DNA of 42,178 nt, from positions 1 through 42,178 of the forward strand of contig JADHLZ010000012.1 in NCBI GenBank assembly GCA_016780345.1. Direction: 5' to 3'. The notes beneath the pieces are model-generated. The model was not told the DNA's origin. It did no database searches and saw only the letters and a program-made list of their open reading frames with translations. How positions within the stretch are numbered: position 1 is the stretch's first letter; each line of letters opens with the position of its first letter. Shown here piece after piece: positions 22,583 to 30,482 of this stretch. The stretch is from Flavobacteriaceae bacterium. Lineage in GTDB: Bacteria; Bacteroidota; Bacteroidia; Flavobacteriales; Flavobacteriaceae. The position numbers were made by a program, and so were the translations under genes.

Positions 22583-23287
22583 GTGAATTTATTAAAATTT
22601 TTGCCAAATTTTTTTACACTTACAAATCTTTTTGTTGGTTGTATTGCTGTTGTATTTGGTATTATCGGAGATCTTGAAATTTTAGCTATTTTGGTTTCTG
22701 TTGGATTAATCTGTGATTTTTTTGATGGATTTTTAGCAAGACTCTTAAATGTTGAGTCATCCCTGGGAATTCAACTTGATTCTCTTTCTGATTTAGTTAC
22801 TTTTGGTCTAACATCATCCATTGTATTATTAAATCTTATTGGAAATTCAACTTTTATAATTGAAAACTCTTCGAACATTTTAATAAGTAATCTGCCCTAT
22901 TGTGCATTTTTAATAGCAATAGCATCCTCATATAGATTAGCTAAGTTCAATGTAAGTAAACATTCTAAAGAATTTATTGGCTTACCAACACCAGCTAATG
23001 CTATTATGATAGTTTTTTTGCCTTTTTTCATTGAAAGATTTAATCTGAATATTTTTTTTGAAAATATTTTTTTTCTTATTATAATAACATGTTTTTCATC
23101 ATATATGCTAATCTCAAATCATAAAATGATTTCTCTAAAGTTGATTAACATGAATTTTAAAGAAAATCAAATGTTATATTTTTTATTTATTTGTACAGTA
23201 GTTTTGTTCATTTTTTTTGGATTAGCCTCAATGCCAATAATTATACTTTTATATATTCTATTAAATTTTTTAAGAACTATAATCTAG
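22583..23287 (+). CDS. pssA: CDP-diacylglycerol-serine O-phosphatidyltransferase
   Basis: A 234-residue multi-pass membrane enzyme of the CDP-alcohol phosphatidyltransferase family. The signature DG-x2-AR-x8-G-x3-D-x3-D is D48-G49, A52-R53, G62, D66 and D70 ([25 protein letters not shown]). The N-terminus [24 protein letters not shown] is typical of the type II PssA found outside E. coli. It makes phosphatidylserine, precursor of phosphatidylethanolamine. GTG at 22583 is the start. It is divergent from lnt, and its last 18 bp overlap the convergent lptB gene. Confidence 0.93.
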   Translation: MNLLKFLPNFFTLTNLFVGCIAVVFGIIGDLEILAILVSVGLICDFFDGFLARLLNVESSLGIQLDSLSDLVTFGLTSSIVLLNLIGNSTFIIENSSNILISNLPYCAFLIAIASSYRLAKFNVSKHSKEFIGLPTPANAIMIVFLPFFIERFNLNIFFENIFFLIIITCFSSYMLISNHKMISLKLINMNFKENQMLYFLFICTVVLFIFFGLASMPIIILLYILLNFLRTII

Positions 23288-24016
23288 TTTTTTCTTTCTA
23301 AACTCAAAATTTTGTCCTAGATAAACTTTTCTAACTAATTCATCTTTAGCTAATTCTTCTGGTTTACCAGATTTTAAAATATTACCCTCAAACATTAAAT
23401 AGGTTTTATCAGTTATTGCCAATGTTTCTTGAACATTGTGATCTGTAATAAGTATTCCTATATTTCTTTTTTTTAAATGAAATATTATTTTTTGTATATC
23501 CTCTACTGCTATTGGATCAACCCCGGCAAAAGGTTCATCAAGTAATATAAATTTTGGATCAGTAGCTAAAGCTCTTGCAATTTCAGTTCTTCTTCTTTCA
23601 CCACCAGAAAGTAAATCACCTCTACTTTTGCGTATTTTTTGAAGTTGAAATTCATTCAATAATGATTCTAGTTTTAAATTTTGTTCTTGTTTAGAAAGAT
23701 TAGTTAGTTCTAACACTGCCTTTATATTATCCTCAATTGAAAGTTTTCTAAATATAGAAGCTTCTTGAGATAAATATCCTATCCCATTTTGAGCCCTCAT
23801 ATACATAGGGAATTTTGTTATATCACTATTATTTAGTAAAATTCTACCCTCATCAGGTTTTATTAAACCAACTATCATATAAAAACTTGTAGTTTTTCCA
23901 GCACCATTTGGACCAAGTAATCCAACTATTTCTCTCTGATTAACCTCAATTGATACATCATTAACAACCTTTTTTCCTTTGTAGGATTTATATATGCTGT
24001 CAGCAATTAATTTCAT
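23270..24016 (-). CDS. lptB: LPS export ABC transporter ATPase LptB
   Basis: A 248-residue ABC ATPase. Walker A GPNGAGKT (35-42), a Q-loop in [19 protein letters not shown] (80-98, the LptB hallmark), signature [15 protein letters not shown] (136-150), Walker [17 protein letters not shown] (156-171) and the switch His in [10 protein letters not shown] are all present. The GVDPIAV segment is diagnostic for LptB over other ATPases. It powers extraction of lipopolysaccharide from the inner membrane with LptFG, which are not in the window. It overlaps tatC by 4 bp (ATGA) and follows kdsD, so an LPS-precursor gene and an LPS-export gene share a transcript. Its 3' end overlaps pssA by 18 bp. Confidence 0.95.
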   Translation of the reverse strand: MKLIADSIYKSYKGKKVVNDVSIEVNQREIVGLLGPNGAGKTTSFYMIVGLIKPDEGRILLNNSDITKFPMYMRAQNGIGYLSQEASIFRKLSIEDNIKAVLELTNLSKQEQNLKLESLLNEFQLQKIRKSRGDLLSGGERRRTEIARALATDPKFILLDEPFAGVDPIAVEDIQKIIFHLKKRNIGILITDHNVQETLAITDKTYLMFEGNILKSGKPEELAKDELVRKVYLGQNFEFRKKKLDYSS

Positions 24017-24831
24017 TTTTTCAAAACTTTATTTTCTTTATTAATAACAAATTTAGATATATAAATACTTATTTGATATAAAATAACAATAGGGATAGCG
24101 ACGATTATTTGACTAGCTACATCGGGTGGTGTTATGATTGCTGAAAAAGTCAAAACAATAATTAGAGCAAATTTTCTATATTTTATCATTATTTCTGGTG
24201 TAATAAGGCCAACTTTAGTTAAAAAATAAACAATGATTGGAAGTTCAAAAATTAATCCAGAAGCTAATACAGAGGCTCTTACCAAGCCTACATAACTATC
24301 CAAATCGAAATCATTAAAAATTTCATTACTAACACTATAGGTACCCAAAAAATTTATTGAAAGAGGAGTCACAACGTAGTAGCCAAAAAGTACACCTAGA
24401 AAAAAAAGAAAAGAAGAAATTGATATAAATCCTCTTGCACTACTTCTTTCATTTTCATAAAGTCCAGGGCTAATAAAACTCCAAAATTGATAAATTAAAT
24501 AAGGAAAAGAAAGTATAAATCCAGCAGTTATAGAAATCCAAATATGAGCTGAAAATTGACCTGACATAGTTCTGCTTTGAATTCTAAATGGCATTTCATT
24601 AATACAAAAACTATCATTAAAACCAAGAGAATTTGAAATATTGCATAATACTTGATAAGTAAAAAAATCAATTTTTTTTGGACCAAACAAAACTTGATCA
24701 AATATAAAATCTTTGGCTACAAAAGCTATTGATCCAGAAATCAAAATGGCAAAAACAGATCTTATAAGATGCCATCTTAAATCTTCAAGATGGTCAAGAA
24801 AGGACATTTCTTCTTTTACATTTTGATCCAT
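24013..24831 (-). CDS. tatC: Sec-independent protein translocase TatC
   Basis: A 272-residue six-helix membrane protein, the receptor for twin-arginine signal peptides. It begins with the conserved cytoplasmic [17 protein letters not shown] (9-25), whose glutamate contacts the twin-Arg motif. It retains [17 protein letters not shown] in the first cytoplasmic loop and the [16 protein letters not shown] region. Compared with E. coli it carries a longer first periplasmic loop (about 45-95) with two cysteines ([14 protein letters not shown]) that could form a disulfide. It shares one base with the kdsD stop and overlaps lptB by 4 bp. No tatA/B gene is in the window. Confidence 0.94.
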   Translation of the reverse strand: MDQNVKEEMSFLDHLEDLRWHLIRSVFAILISGSIAFVAKDFIFDQVLFGPKKIDFFTYQVLCNISNSLGFNDSFCINEMPFRIQSRTMSGQFSAHIWISITAGFILSFPYLIYQFWSFISPGLYENERSSARGFISISSFLFFLGVLFGYYVVTPLSINFLGTYSVSNEIFNDFDLDSYVGLVRASVLASGLIFELPIIVYFLTKVGLITPEIMIKYRKFALIIVLTFSAIITPPDVASQIIVAIPIVILYQISIYISKFVINKENKVLKK

Positions 24832-25790
24832 TATGTTAGTCCTTCATTAATTATATTATGCATATGTATTAGACCAGTATACTTGTCATTGTCTTCAACA
24901 ACTAATTGATTAATTTTATGTTTGTTCATTTTTTCTAATGCTTTTGAAGCTAAAGTATCAGAAGATGTTTTTTGAGGATTTAATGACATTAAATTTTTGG
25001 CTTTCAAATTTTTAATATTTTTCTTTTTTAAGAAAACTCTTCTAATATCTCCATCCGTAATGATTCCTACAGTTTTTTTATTTAAAGTGACAACTGCAGC
25101 ACCCAACAAATTTTTAGAAATAACATCTATAACTGTTTTGAAATCATCATCTTTGGAGAGCTCAGGTTTTAAATTTTTATTTATTATATCAGAAACTTTT
25201 AAAAATAATTTTTTTCCAAGCATTCCACCTGGGTGAAGTTTGGCAAAATCACTTGAACTAAAGCCTTTTAAGTCAGAAAGACATACTGCTAATGCATCTC
25301 CAATAACTAACTGTGCTGTTGTACTTGTCGTAGGAGCTAAATTGTTTATACAAGCTTCTTTTTCAACATAACAGTTTAGAAAAAAATTTGAATTTTTAGC
25401 TAGAAAAGAACTTGAATTAGAGGTTATTGAAACTAAACATATTGATCTTTCTCTTATAAAAGGAACTAGATTCTTTATTTCAGGTGTATTACCACTCTTT
25501 GAAATTAAAATAACAGTATCATTATCTTGTATAACTCCAAGATCCCCATGAATTGCTTCAGCTGCATGCATAAAAACAGCTTGTGTTCCAGTTGAATTTA
25601 GGGTTGCAACTATTTTCATTCCAATTATTGCACTTTTACCAATTCCACTGACTATTACTCTCCCAGTTGAGGAATGTATAGTTTTAACAGTATCTTCAAA
25701 ATCTTTTGTTAGATACTGACTTAAAGATAATATTGATTTCCCTTGATTTTCAAAAACAACTTTAGCTAACTCAATTATATTTTTATTCAA
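24831..25790 (-). CDS. kdsD: D-arabinose 5-phosphate isomerase (KdsD/KpsF/GutQ family)
   Basis: A sugar isomerase (SIS) domain in the first 190 residues (SSTGRVIVSGIGKSAIIGMK, ISKSGNTPEIKN, TTSTTAQLVIGDALAV) is followed by a pair of CBS domains, one with GIITDGDIRRVF. It converts ribulose 5-phosphate to arabinose 5-phosphate, the first step to KDO of the LPS core. There is no in-frame ATG. TTG at 25790 (MNKNIIELAKVVFENQGKSI, 319 residues) matches the family N-terminus. TTG at 25838 would add 16 residues and fall inside the -7-like box. It overlaps tatC by one base and heads the kdsD-tatC-lptB run. Confidence 0.92.
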   Translation of the reverse strand: MNKNIIELAKVVFENQGKSILSLSQYLTKDFEDTVKTIHSSTGRVIVSGIGKSAIIGMKIVATLNSTGTQAVFMHAAEAIHGDLGVIQDNDTVILISKSGNTPEIKNLVPFIRERSICLVSITSNSSSFLAKNSNFFLNCYVEKEACINNLAPTTSTTAQLVIGDALAVCLSDLKGFSSSDFAKLHPGGMLGKKLFLKVSDIINKNLKPELSKDDDFKTVIDVISKNLLGAAVVTLNKKTVGIITDGDIRRVFLKKKNIKNLKAKNLMSLNPQKTSSDTLASKALEKMNKHKINQLVVEDNDKYTGLIHMHNIINEGLT

Positions 25791-25835
25791 AATTAGTTTT
25801 TTATAATATTCTTTAAATATGTTATATTTAAGTAA

Positions 25836-25843
25836 CAAATGTA
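25836..25843 (-). promoter_or_regulatory. Probable -7 element of the kdsD-tatC-lptB operon
   Basis: TACATTTG on the minus strand fits TAnnTTTG and would start transcription near 25829, about 40 bp before the preferred TTG start at 25790. No -33 TTTG is visible. Confidence 0.4.
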
Positions 25844-25867
25844 CAAAATACCTATTTATGATTTTTA

Positions 25868-28057
25868 ATGTCGCTTAAAATAGACTTAAATAAGGAATTA
25901 AAGTCTCTATTTGGATTTTCAGATTTTAAAGGTGATCAAAAATTAATAATTTCTTCACTTCTTCAAAAAAAGAGTTTAATTGTTATTATGCCTACCGGGG
26001 CTGGTAAATCGCTTTGTTTTCAATTACCAGCTTTGTTATCATGTGGTACAGCATTAGTAGTATCACCGTTAATTGCATTAATGAAAAATCAAGTTGATGT
26101 CATAAGAGGAATATCTTCAAATGATAGTGTAGCCCATGTATTAAACTCATCACTAAATAACACTCAAATTGAAAATGTAAAAAGTGATATTTCTAATGGT
26201 ATTACTAAACTTTTATATGTGGCTCCAGAATCTTTAGCAAAAGAAGAATATATTCAATTCCTAAATAAAATAAATATTTCCTTTTTAGCAATTGATGAAG
26301 CACATTGTATTTCAGAATGGGGACATGATTTTAGACCTGAATACAGAAATTTAAAATCTATTTTAAATCGAATTAATGATAATATTCCAATTATTGCTTT
26401 AACTGCAACAGCAACAAATAAAGTTCAAGATGATATAATTAAAAATTTAGGAATTAAAGACTTTGAAGTCTACAAATCATCTTTTAATAGACCAAATTTG
26501 TTTTACGAGGTAAGACAGAAATCAAAAAATGTTAATAAGGATATTATTTCTTTTATAAGACAAAGAGAAGGTAAATCAGGGATAATCTATTGTTTATCAA
26601 GAAAAAATGTCAATGAGTTAACCCAGGTTTTGCAAATTAATAACATAAATGCTCTTCCATATCATGCTGGTTTGGATTCTAAAGTTAGAGTTAAAAATCA
26701 AGATATGTTTTTAATGGAAGAATGTAATGTAATTGTTGCAACTATTGCTTTTGGGATGGGAATTGATAAGCCAGATGTTAGATATGTTATTCATTACGAT
26801 ATTCCAAAAAGTTTGGAAAGTTATTACCAAGAAACTGGAAGAGCTGGGAGAGATGGAGGAGAAGGATATTGTTTGATGTTTTACAGCCATAAAGATATTG
26901 AAAAACTTGAAAAGTTCTTGTTAGGTAAATCATTGGCTGAACAGGAACAAGGCTATACCTTGATTGATGAAGTTGCTGCTTATGCTGAAACTTCAATGTC
27001 TAGAAGAAAATTTCTTTTAAATTACTTTGGAGAGGAGTATGATGAGATTAATGGTGAGGGAGCTCTTATGGATGATAATATGAAAAATCCTAAGCCAAAA
27101 AAAAAGGTTAATGAAGAAGTTTCAATAGTTTTAAATCTAATTAAGAAAACTAAAGAGCAATATAGATCAAAAGATTTAATTGCTTATTTAACTGGAAGAG
27201 CAAATAATTTACTTCGCTCGCACAATGTAACAGAAAACAGTTTTTTTGGTTGTGGAAAAGATAATAATTTAATTTTTTGGAATTCTTTAATAAGACACAT
27301 GCTAGTTCATGGTTTAATTTCAAAAAATATCGAAACTTATGGTGTTTTAAAATTAAATAGATACTCAGAAAGGTATTTAAACGATCCATTTGATTTCTAT
27401 ATTACAGAAAATCATAATTATGAGGATATTATAGACTCTAATTATATTTCCAAAATTAAATCATTAATCGATGAAGGTTTATTTAAAATTTTGATTGCTG
27501 AAAGAAAAAGACTTGCGAAGTCTAAAAATATACCTCCATACGTTGTTTTTCAAGAATCTTCTTTAGAAGAAATGTCAATAAAATATCCATTGACAATTGA
27601 AGAATTAAAAAACATTAATGGCATTGGTGAAGGTAAAGCTAAGAAATTTGGACATTCCTTTTTAAAAATTATTTCAGATTATGTAAAAGAATATGATATT
27701 ACTCGGCCTGAAGATTTAATAATTAAGACTGCTGGTTTAAATTCGTCATTAAAGATGTTCCTAATTCAAAGTATTGACAGAAAAATACCCCTTGAGGATA
27801 TATCTAAAAATAAGAATTTGGAGTTTGAAGAATTGATTAAAGAACTTGAGACCATAGTGTTTTCTGGAACTAAATTAAATATTGATTATGTCATTGATGA
27901 TTATTTTGATGAAGATCAACAAGATGATTTATATGAATTTTTTATTAAAACTGAGTCAGATGACATTAATATTGCTATTGATGAATTTGATGGTGAATTT
28001 GAAGAGTCAGATTTAAGATTATTCAGATTAAAGTTTGTCAGTGATTTTTCTAATTAA
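25868..28057 (+). CDS. recQ: ATP-dependent DNA helicase RecQ
   Basis: A 729-residue 3'-5' DNA helicase. Walker A TGAGKS (43-48), DEAH (143-146) followed by the aromatic-rich CISEWGHDFRPEYR, and ATIAFGMGIDKPDVRYVIHYD with ETGRAGRDGG cover both helicase folds. The zinc-binding segment is replaced: after RRKFLLNYFGEE (379-390) the CxxCxxC of E. coli RecQ is absent, and YDEINGEGALMDDNMKNP stands in its place. A winged-helix RQC domain follows (about 415-520). An HRDC domain (about 535-610) starts after VVFQESSLEEM and carries IGEGKAKKFG. An acidic C-terminal part has a helical domain of the type seen in Bacteroidetes RecQ. The start is the ATG at 25868, divergent from kdsD. Confidence 0.95.
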   Translation: MSLKIDLNKELKSLFGFSDFKGDQKLIISSLLQKKSLIVIMPTGAGKSLCFQLPALLSCGTALVVSPLIALMKNQVDVIRGISSNDSVAHVLNSSLNNTQIENVKSDISNGITKLLYVAPESLAKEEYIQFLNKINISFLAIDEAHCISEWGHDFRPEYRNLKSILNRINDNIPIIALTATATNKVQDDIIKNLGIKDFEVYKSSFNRPNLFYEVRQKSKNVNKDIISFIRQREGKSGIIYCLSRKNVNELTQVLQINNINALPYHAGLDSKVRVKNQDMFLMEECNVIVATIAFGMGIDKPDVRYVIHYDIPKSLESYYQETGRAGRDGGEGYCLMFYSHKDIEKLEKFLLGKSLAEQEQGYTLIDEVAAYAETSMSRRKFLLNYFGEEYDEINGEGALMDDNMKNPKPKKKVNEEVSIVLNLIKKTKEQYRSKDLIAYLTGRANNLLRSHNVTENSFFGCGKDNNLIFWNSLIRHMLVHGLISKNIETYGVLKLNRYSERYLNDPFDFYITENHNYEDIIDSNYISKIKSLIDEGLFKILIAERKRLAKSKNIPPYVVFQESSLEEMSIKYPLTIEELKNINGIGEGKAKKFGHSFLKIISDYVKEYDITRPEDLIIKTAGLNSSLKMFLIQSIDRKIPLEDISKNKNLEFEELIKELETIVFSGTKLNIDYVIDDYFDEDQQDDLYEFFIKTESDDINIAIDEFDGEFEESDLRLFRLKFVSDFSN

Positions 28058-28122
28058 ATTATTAATTTTTAATAATTTAAAAACTTTCAATTATCTTGCA
28101 GCACTCAATTGAAAATAAAAAA

Positions 28123-29046
28123 ATGAAGGAAGGTCTATATGCAAAAATTTCAACCAGCAAAGGTGATATCATTATTTTTCTACATCACGATAAAGTTCCA
28201 GGAACAGTAGCAAATTTTATAGGTCTAAGTGAGGGGGATATTAAAAATATTCATAAAAGAAATAAAGAGCCATATTATGATGGTTTAAAATTTCATCGAG
28301 TAATTCCTGATTTTATGGTTCAATCCGGTTGTCCACTTGGAACTGGCACTGGTGATCCAGGTTACAAGTTTGATGATGAATTTCATCCTGAATTAAAGCA
28401 TGATAAACCAGGTGTTTTATCCATGGCAAATTCTGGAGTTTCAACTAATGGTAGTCAATTTTTTATAACTCATGTTCCAACTCCTTGGCTTGATAACAAA
28501 CACTCTGTTTTTGGTCAGGTTGTTGAAGGTCAGAACATTGTTGATGATATTGAACAAAACGATGTCATTGAATCATGCTCTATTCAAAGAATTGGAAAAG
28601 AAGCTGAAAAATGGAATGCAGTTGATAATTTTAATTCATTTAAAGAAAAAAAAGAAAAAGAAATTTTAGCAGCAATTGAAAAAGAAAAACAATTAATAGA
28701 AAAGTTATCACAAGGATATGAAGTTACTAACTCAGGACTTAGATACAAAATTTTACAAAAAGGAGAAGGTGATAAACCTCAATTAGGTGATAAAGTAAAA
28801 GTTCATTACAAAGGCATGTTAACTGATCAGACAGTATTTGATTCTTCATATAAAAGAGATCAACCTATAGAATTTTGTGTTGGTACAGGTCAAGTCATTT
28901 CTGGATGGGACGAAGGAATATTACTTTTAAGCAAAGGAGATAAGGCAAAATTCATTATACCTTCAAATTTAGCATATGGAGAAGCTGGTGCTGGAGGTGT
29001 AATACCTCCAAATGCAACACTGATTTTTGAATTAGAATTACTTTAA
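28123..29046 (+). CDS. Dual-family peptidyl-prolyl isomerase: cyclophilin-FKBP fusion
   Basis: A 307-residue protein from the ATG at 28123; an upstream TTG (28096) would add nine residues of no family value. Residues 4-158 are a cyclophilin with the catalytic [13 protein letters not shown] (R59, F64, Q67), LSMANSG, SQFFI, W122 and HSVFGQV. A charged, probably helical linker ([22 protein letters not shown]) spans about 173-195. Residues 207-307 are an FKBP domain with VFDSSY (D240), VISGWDEGI and [14 protein letters not shown]. Both active sites look intact. No signal peptide is present, so it is cytoplasmic, where two unrelated proline isomerases on one chain could catch folding clients. It overlaps the convergent thiol protein gene by 4 bp. 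Confidence 0.93.
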   Translation: MKEGLYAKISTSKGDIIIFLHHDKVPGTVANFIGLSEGDIKNIHKRNKEPYYDGLKFHRVIPDFMVQSGCPLGTGTGDPGYKFDDEFHPELKHDKPGVLSMANSGVSTNGSQFFITHVPTPWLDNKHSVFGQVVEGQNIVDDIEQNDVIESCSIQRIGKEAEKWNAVDNFNSFKEKKEKEILAAIEKEKQLIEKLSQGYEVTNSGLRYKILQKGEGDKPQLGDKVKVHYKGMLTDQTVFDSSYKRDQPIEFCVGTGQVISGWDEGILLLSKGDKAKFIIPSNLAYGEAGAGGVIPPNATLIFELELL

Positions 29047-29600
29047 TTTTTCCATTTTATATTACATCCAATACTTGGTTTTTGATGTGTTGAAATCGTT
29101 CTGGAATTTAAAATTGATTCAAAAACTTCCTTAATATCTTTACCTGTTAACGGGATATCATTTCCAGGTCTGGAATCATCTAGTTGTCCTCTGTATACTA
29201 ATTTATGATTGTGGTCAAAAACAAAAAAATCAGGTGTACATGCTGCATCATAGCTTTTGGCAACTTCTTGAGTTTCATCATAAAGATAAGGAAATGAGTA
29301 TCCTTGTGTTTTAGCCACTTCTTTCATGAGTTCTGGGGAATCTTCAGGATAGTTTATTACATCATTACTGGAAATAGCAATAAACTTTATTCCTGAATTT
29401 GAATATAATTTTGAAATTTTGACAATTTGTTTGTTTACATATTTGACAAAGGGACAGTGATTACATATAAACATCAACAGAGTAGCTTTAGATCCAAATA
29501 AATCTTTAGATTTTAAAACATTTTCAGTAATAACGTCATATAATTCAAATTTTGGAGCCTTAAAACCCAAAGGAACCATTTTAGATGGAGTTCTTGCCAT
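29043..29600 (-). CDS. Thioredoxin-fold redoxin (AhpC/TSA-like, CNHC motif)
   Basis: A 185-residue thioredoxin-superfamily protein of the type annotated as thioredoxin family or resA-like protein. The redox motif is C46-N-H-C49 in [19 protein letters not shown]. It is followed by [34 protein letters not shown] with the cis-Pro, and [25 protein letters not shown] is typical of a widespread family whose exact partner is unknown; it may act as a peroxidase or reductase. No signal peptide is present. A TAAATTTG -7-like box lies at 29615-29622 on its strand. The stop overlaps the fusion isomerase by 4 bp. Confidence 0.85.
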   Translation of the reverse strand: MARTPSKMVPLGFKAPKFELYDVITENVLKSKDLFGSKATLLMFICNHCPFVKYVNKQIVKISKLYSNSGIKFIAISSNDVINYPEDSPELMKEVAKTQGYSFPYLYDETQEVAKSYDAACTPDFFVFDHNHKLVYRGQLDDSRPGNDIPLTGKDIKEVFESILNSRTISTHQKPSIGCNIKWKN

Positions 29601-29614
29601 TTATTATTTTTTTT

Positions 29615-29622
29615 CAAATTTA
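29615..29622 (-). promoter_or_regulatory. Possible -7 element of the redoxin gene
   Basis: TAAATTTG on the minus strand (TAnnTTTG), 14 bp before the start at 29600. A TTTG lies at 29648-29645, but 22 bp away, longer than the usual 19-20. Confidence 0.35.
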
Positions 29623-29644
29623 AATCTATTTTGTATAAATTGCA

Positions 29645-29673
29645 CAAAATTTAATTATGCAAAATTTAATTAT
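29645..29673 (+). repeat. Tandem 14-bp repeat across a start codon
   Basis: CAAAATTTAATTAT occurs at 29645-29658 and again at 29660-29673, a period of 15 bp (five codons). The ATG of the hydroxylase gene (29657) lies at the junction. It may be a small slippage duplication. Confidence 0.6.
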
Positions 29674-30481
29674 TTTTTTTGAAAATCTTACATCACTTCA
29701 AAGATCACTAATTTTGGTCGGGGGAATTACTTTTTTTTGGTCTATTGAATCACTAATACCTCTTTTTAATTTTGATTATAAAAAACTTAAACATGCAATT
29801 CCAAATTTATTTTTTACCATTACAACTGTGATTGTTAATTTTTCTTTAGCTTTTTTATTGTTGTTAATTTCAGATTTTGTAGTTCTTAATAATTTTGGTT
29901 TACTTAATTATTTTGATTTATCCATTTCTGTCTATTTGATTTTAGGACTTTTACTACTTGACTTTATAGGAGCATATCTTCCACATCTTATTCAACATAA
30001 GGTTAAATTTTTATGGAAAATTCATTTAGTTCATCATAGTGACCATAAAGTTGATACAACTACTGCAAATAGACATCATCCACTTGAAAGTGTAATAAGA
30101 TATCTTTTTACTCTTTTAGGTGTGCTTGTTCTAGGAGCTAATATGGGATTGGTTTTACTTTATCAGTCTCTATCTGTTGTATTATCACAATTTAATCATG
30201 CTAATATCAACATTAATTCTTCAATAGATAAGTTTTTGAGTTATGTAATAGTAACTCCAAATATGCATAAGGTTCATCATCACTATGTTATGCCTTATAC
30301 TGATTCAAATTATGGAAATATTTTTTCAATTTGGGATAGAATTCTGGGAACTTTTAAAAGTTTAAATCCATATAAAATAATTTATGGAGTTGATACTTTT
30401 TTTAATGAAAAAGAAAATGAGAGCATTAAAAATTTGTTATACAGACCATTTGAAAAGTCAAAATCTCCTACAAAAATTTAA
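29657..30481 (+). CDS. Fatty acid hydroxylase / sterol desaturase family membrane protein
   Basis: A 274-residue di-iron membrane oxidase-like protein. The eight-histidine pattern is visible: H110-x3-H114 (HLIQH), H123-xx-HH (HLVHH, 126-127), H140-H141 (NRHHPLE) and H204-xx-HH (HKVHHH, 207-208), separated by three or four hydrophobic stretches. The family hydroxylates or desaturates lipids (sterols, sphinganine, alkylglycerols, carotenoids). No partner genes indicate the substrate, and bacteria with this variant need not make sterols. It stands alone, divergent from the redoxin gene, with its stop 1 bp from the M14 peptidase stop. Confidence 0.87.
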   Translation: MQNLIIFFENLTSLQRSLILVGGITFFWSIESLIPLFNFDYKKLKHAIPNLFFTITTVIVNFSLAFLLLLISDFVVLNNFGLLNYFDLSISVYLILGLLLLDFIGAYLPHLIQHKVKFLWKIHLVHHSDHKVDTTTANRHHPLESVIRYLFTLLGVLVLGANMGLVLLYQSLSVVLSQFNHANININSSIDKFLSYVIVTPNMHKVHHHYVMPYTDSNYGNIFSIWDRILGTFKSLNPYKIIYGVDTFFNEKENESIKNLLYRPFEKSKSPTKI

Positions 30482-30482
30482 A

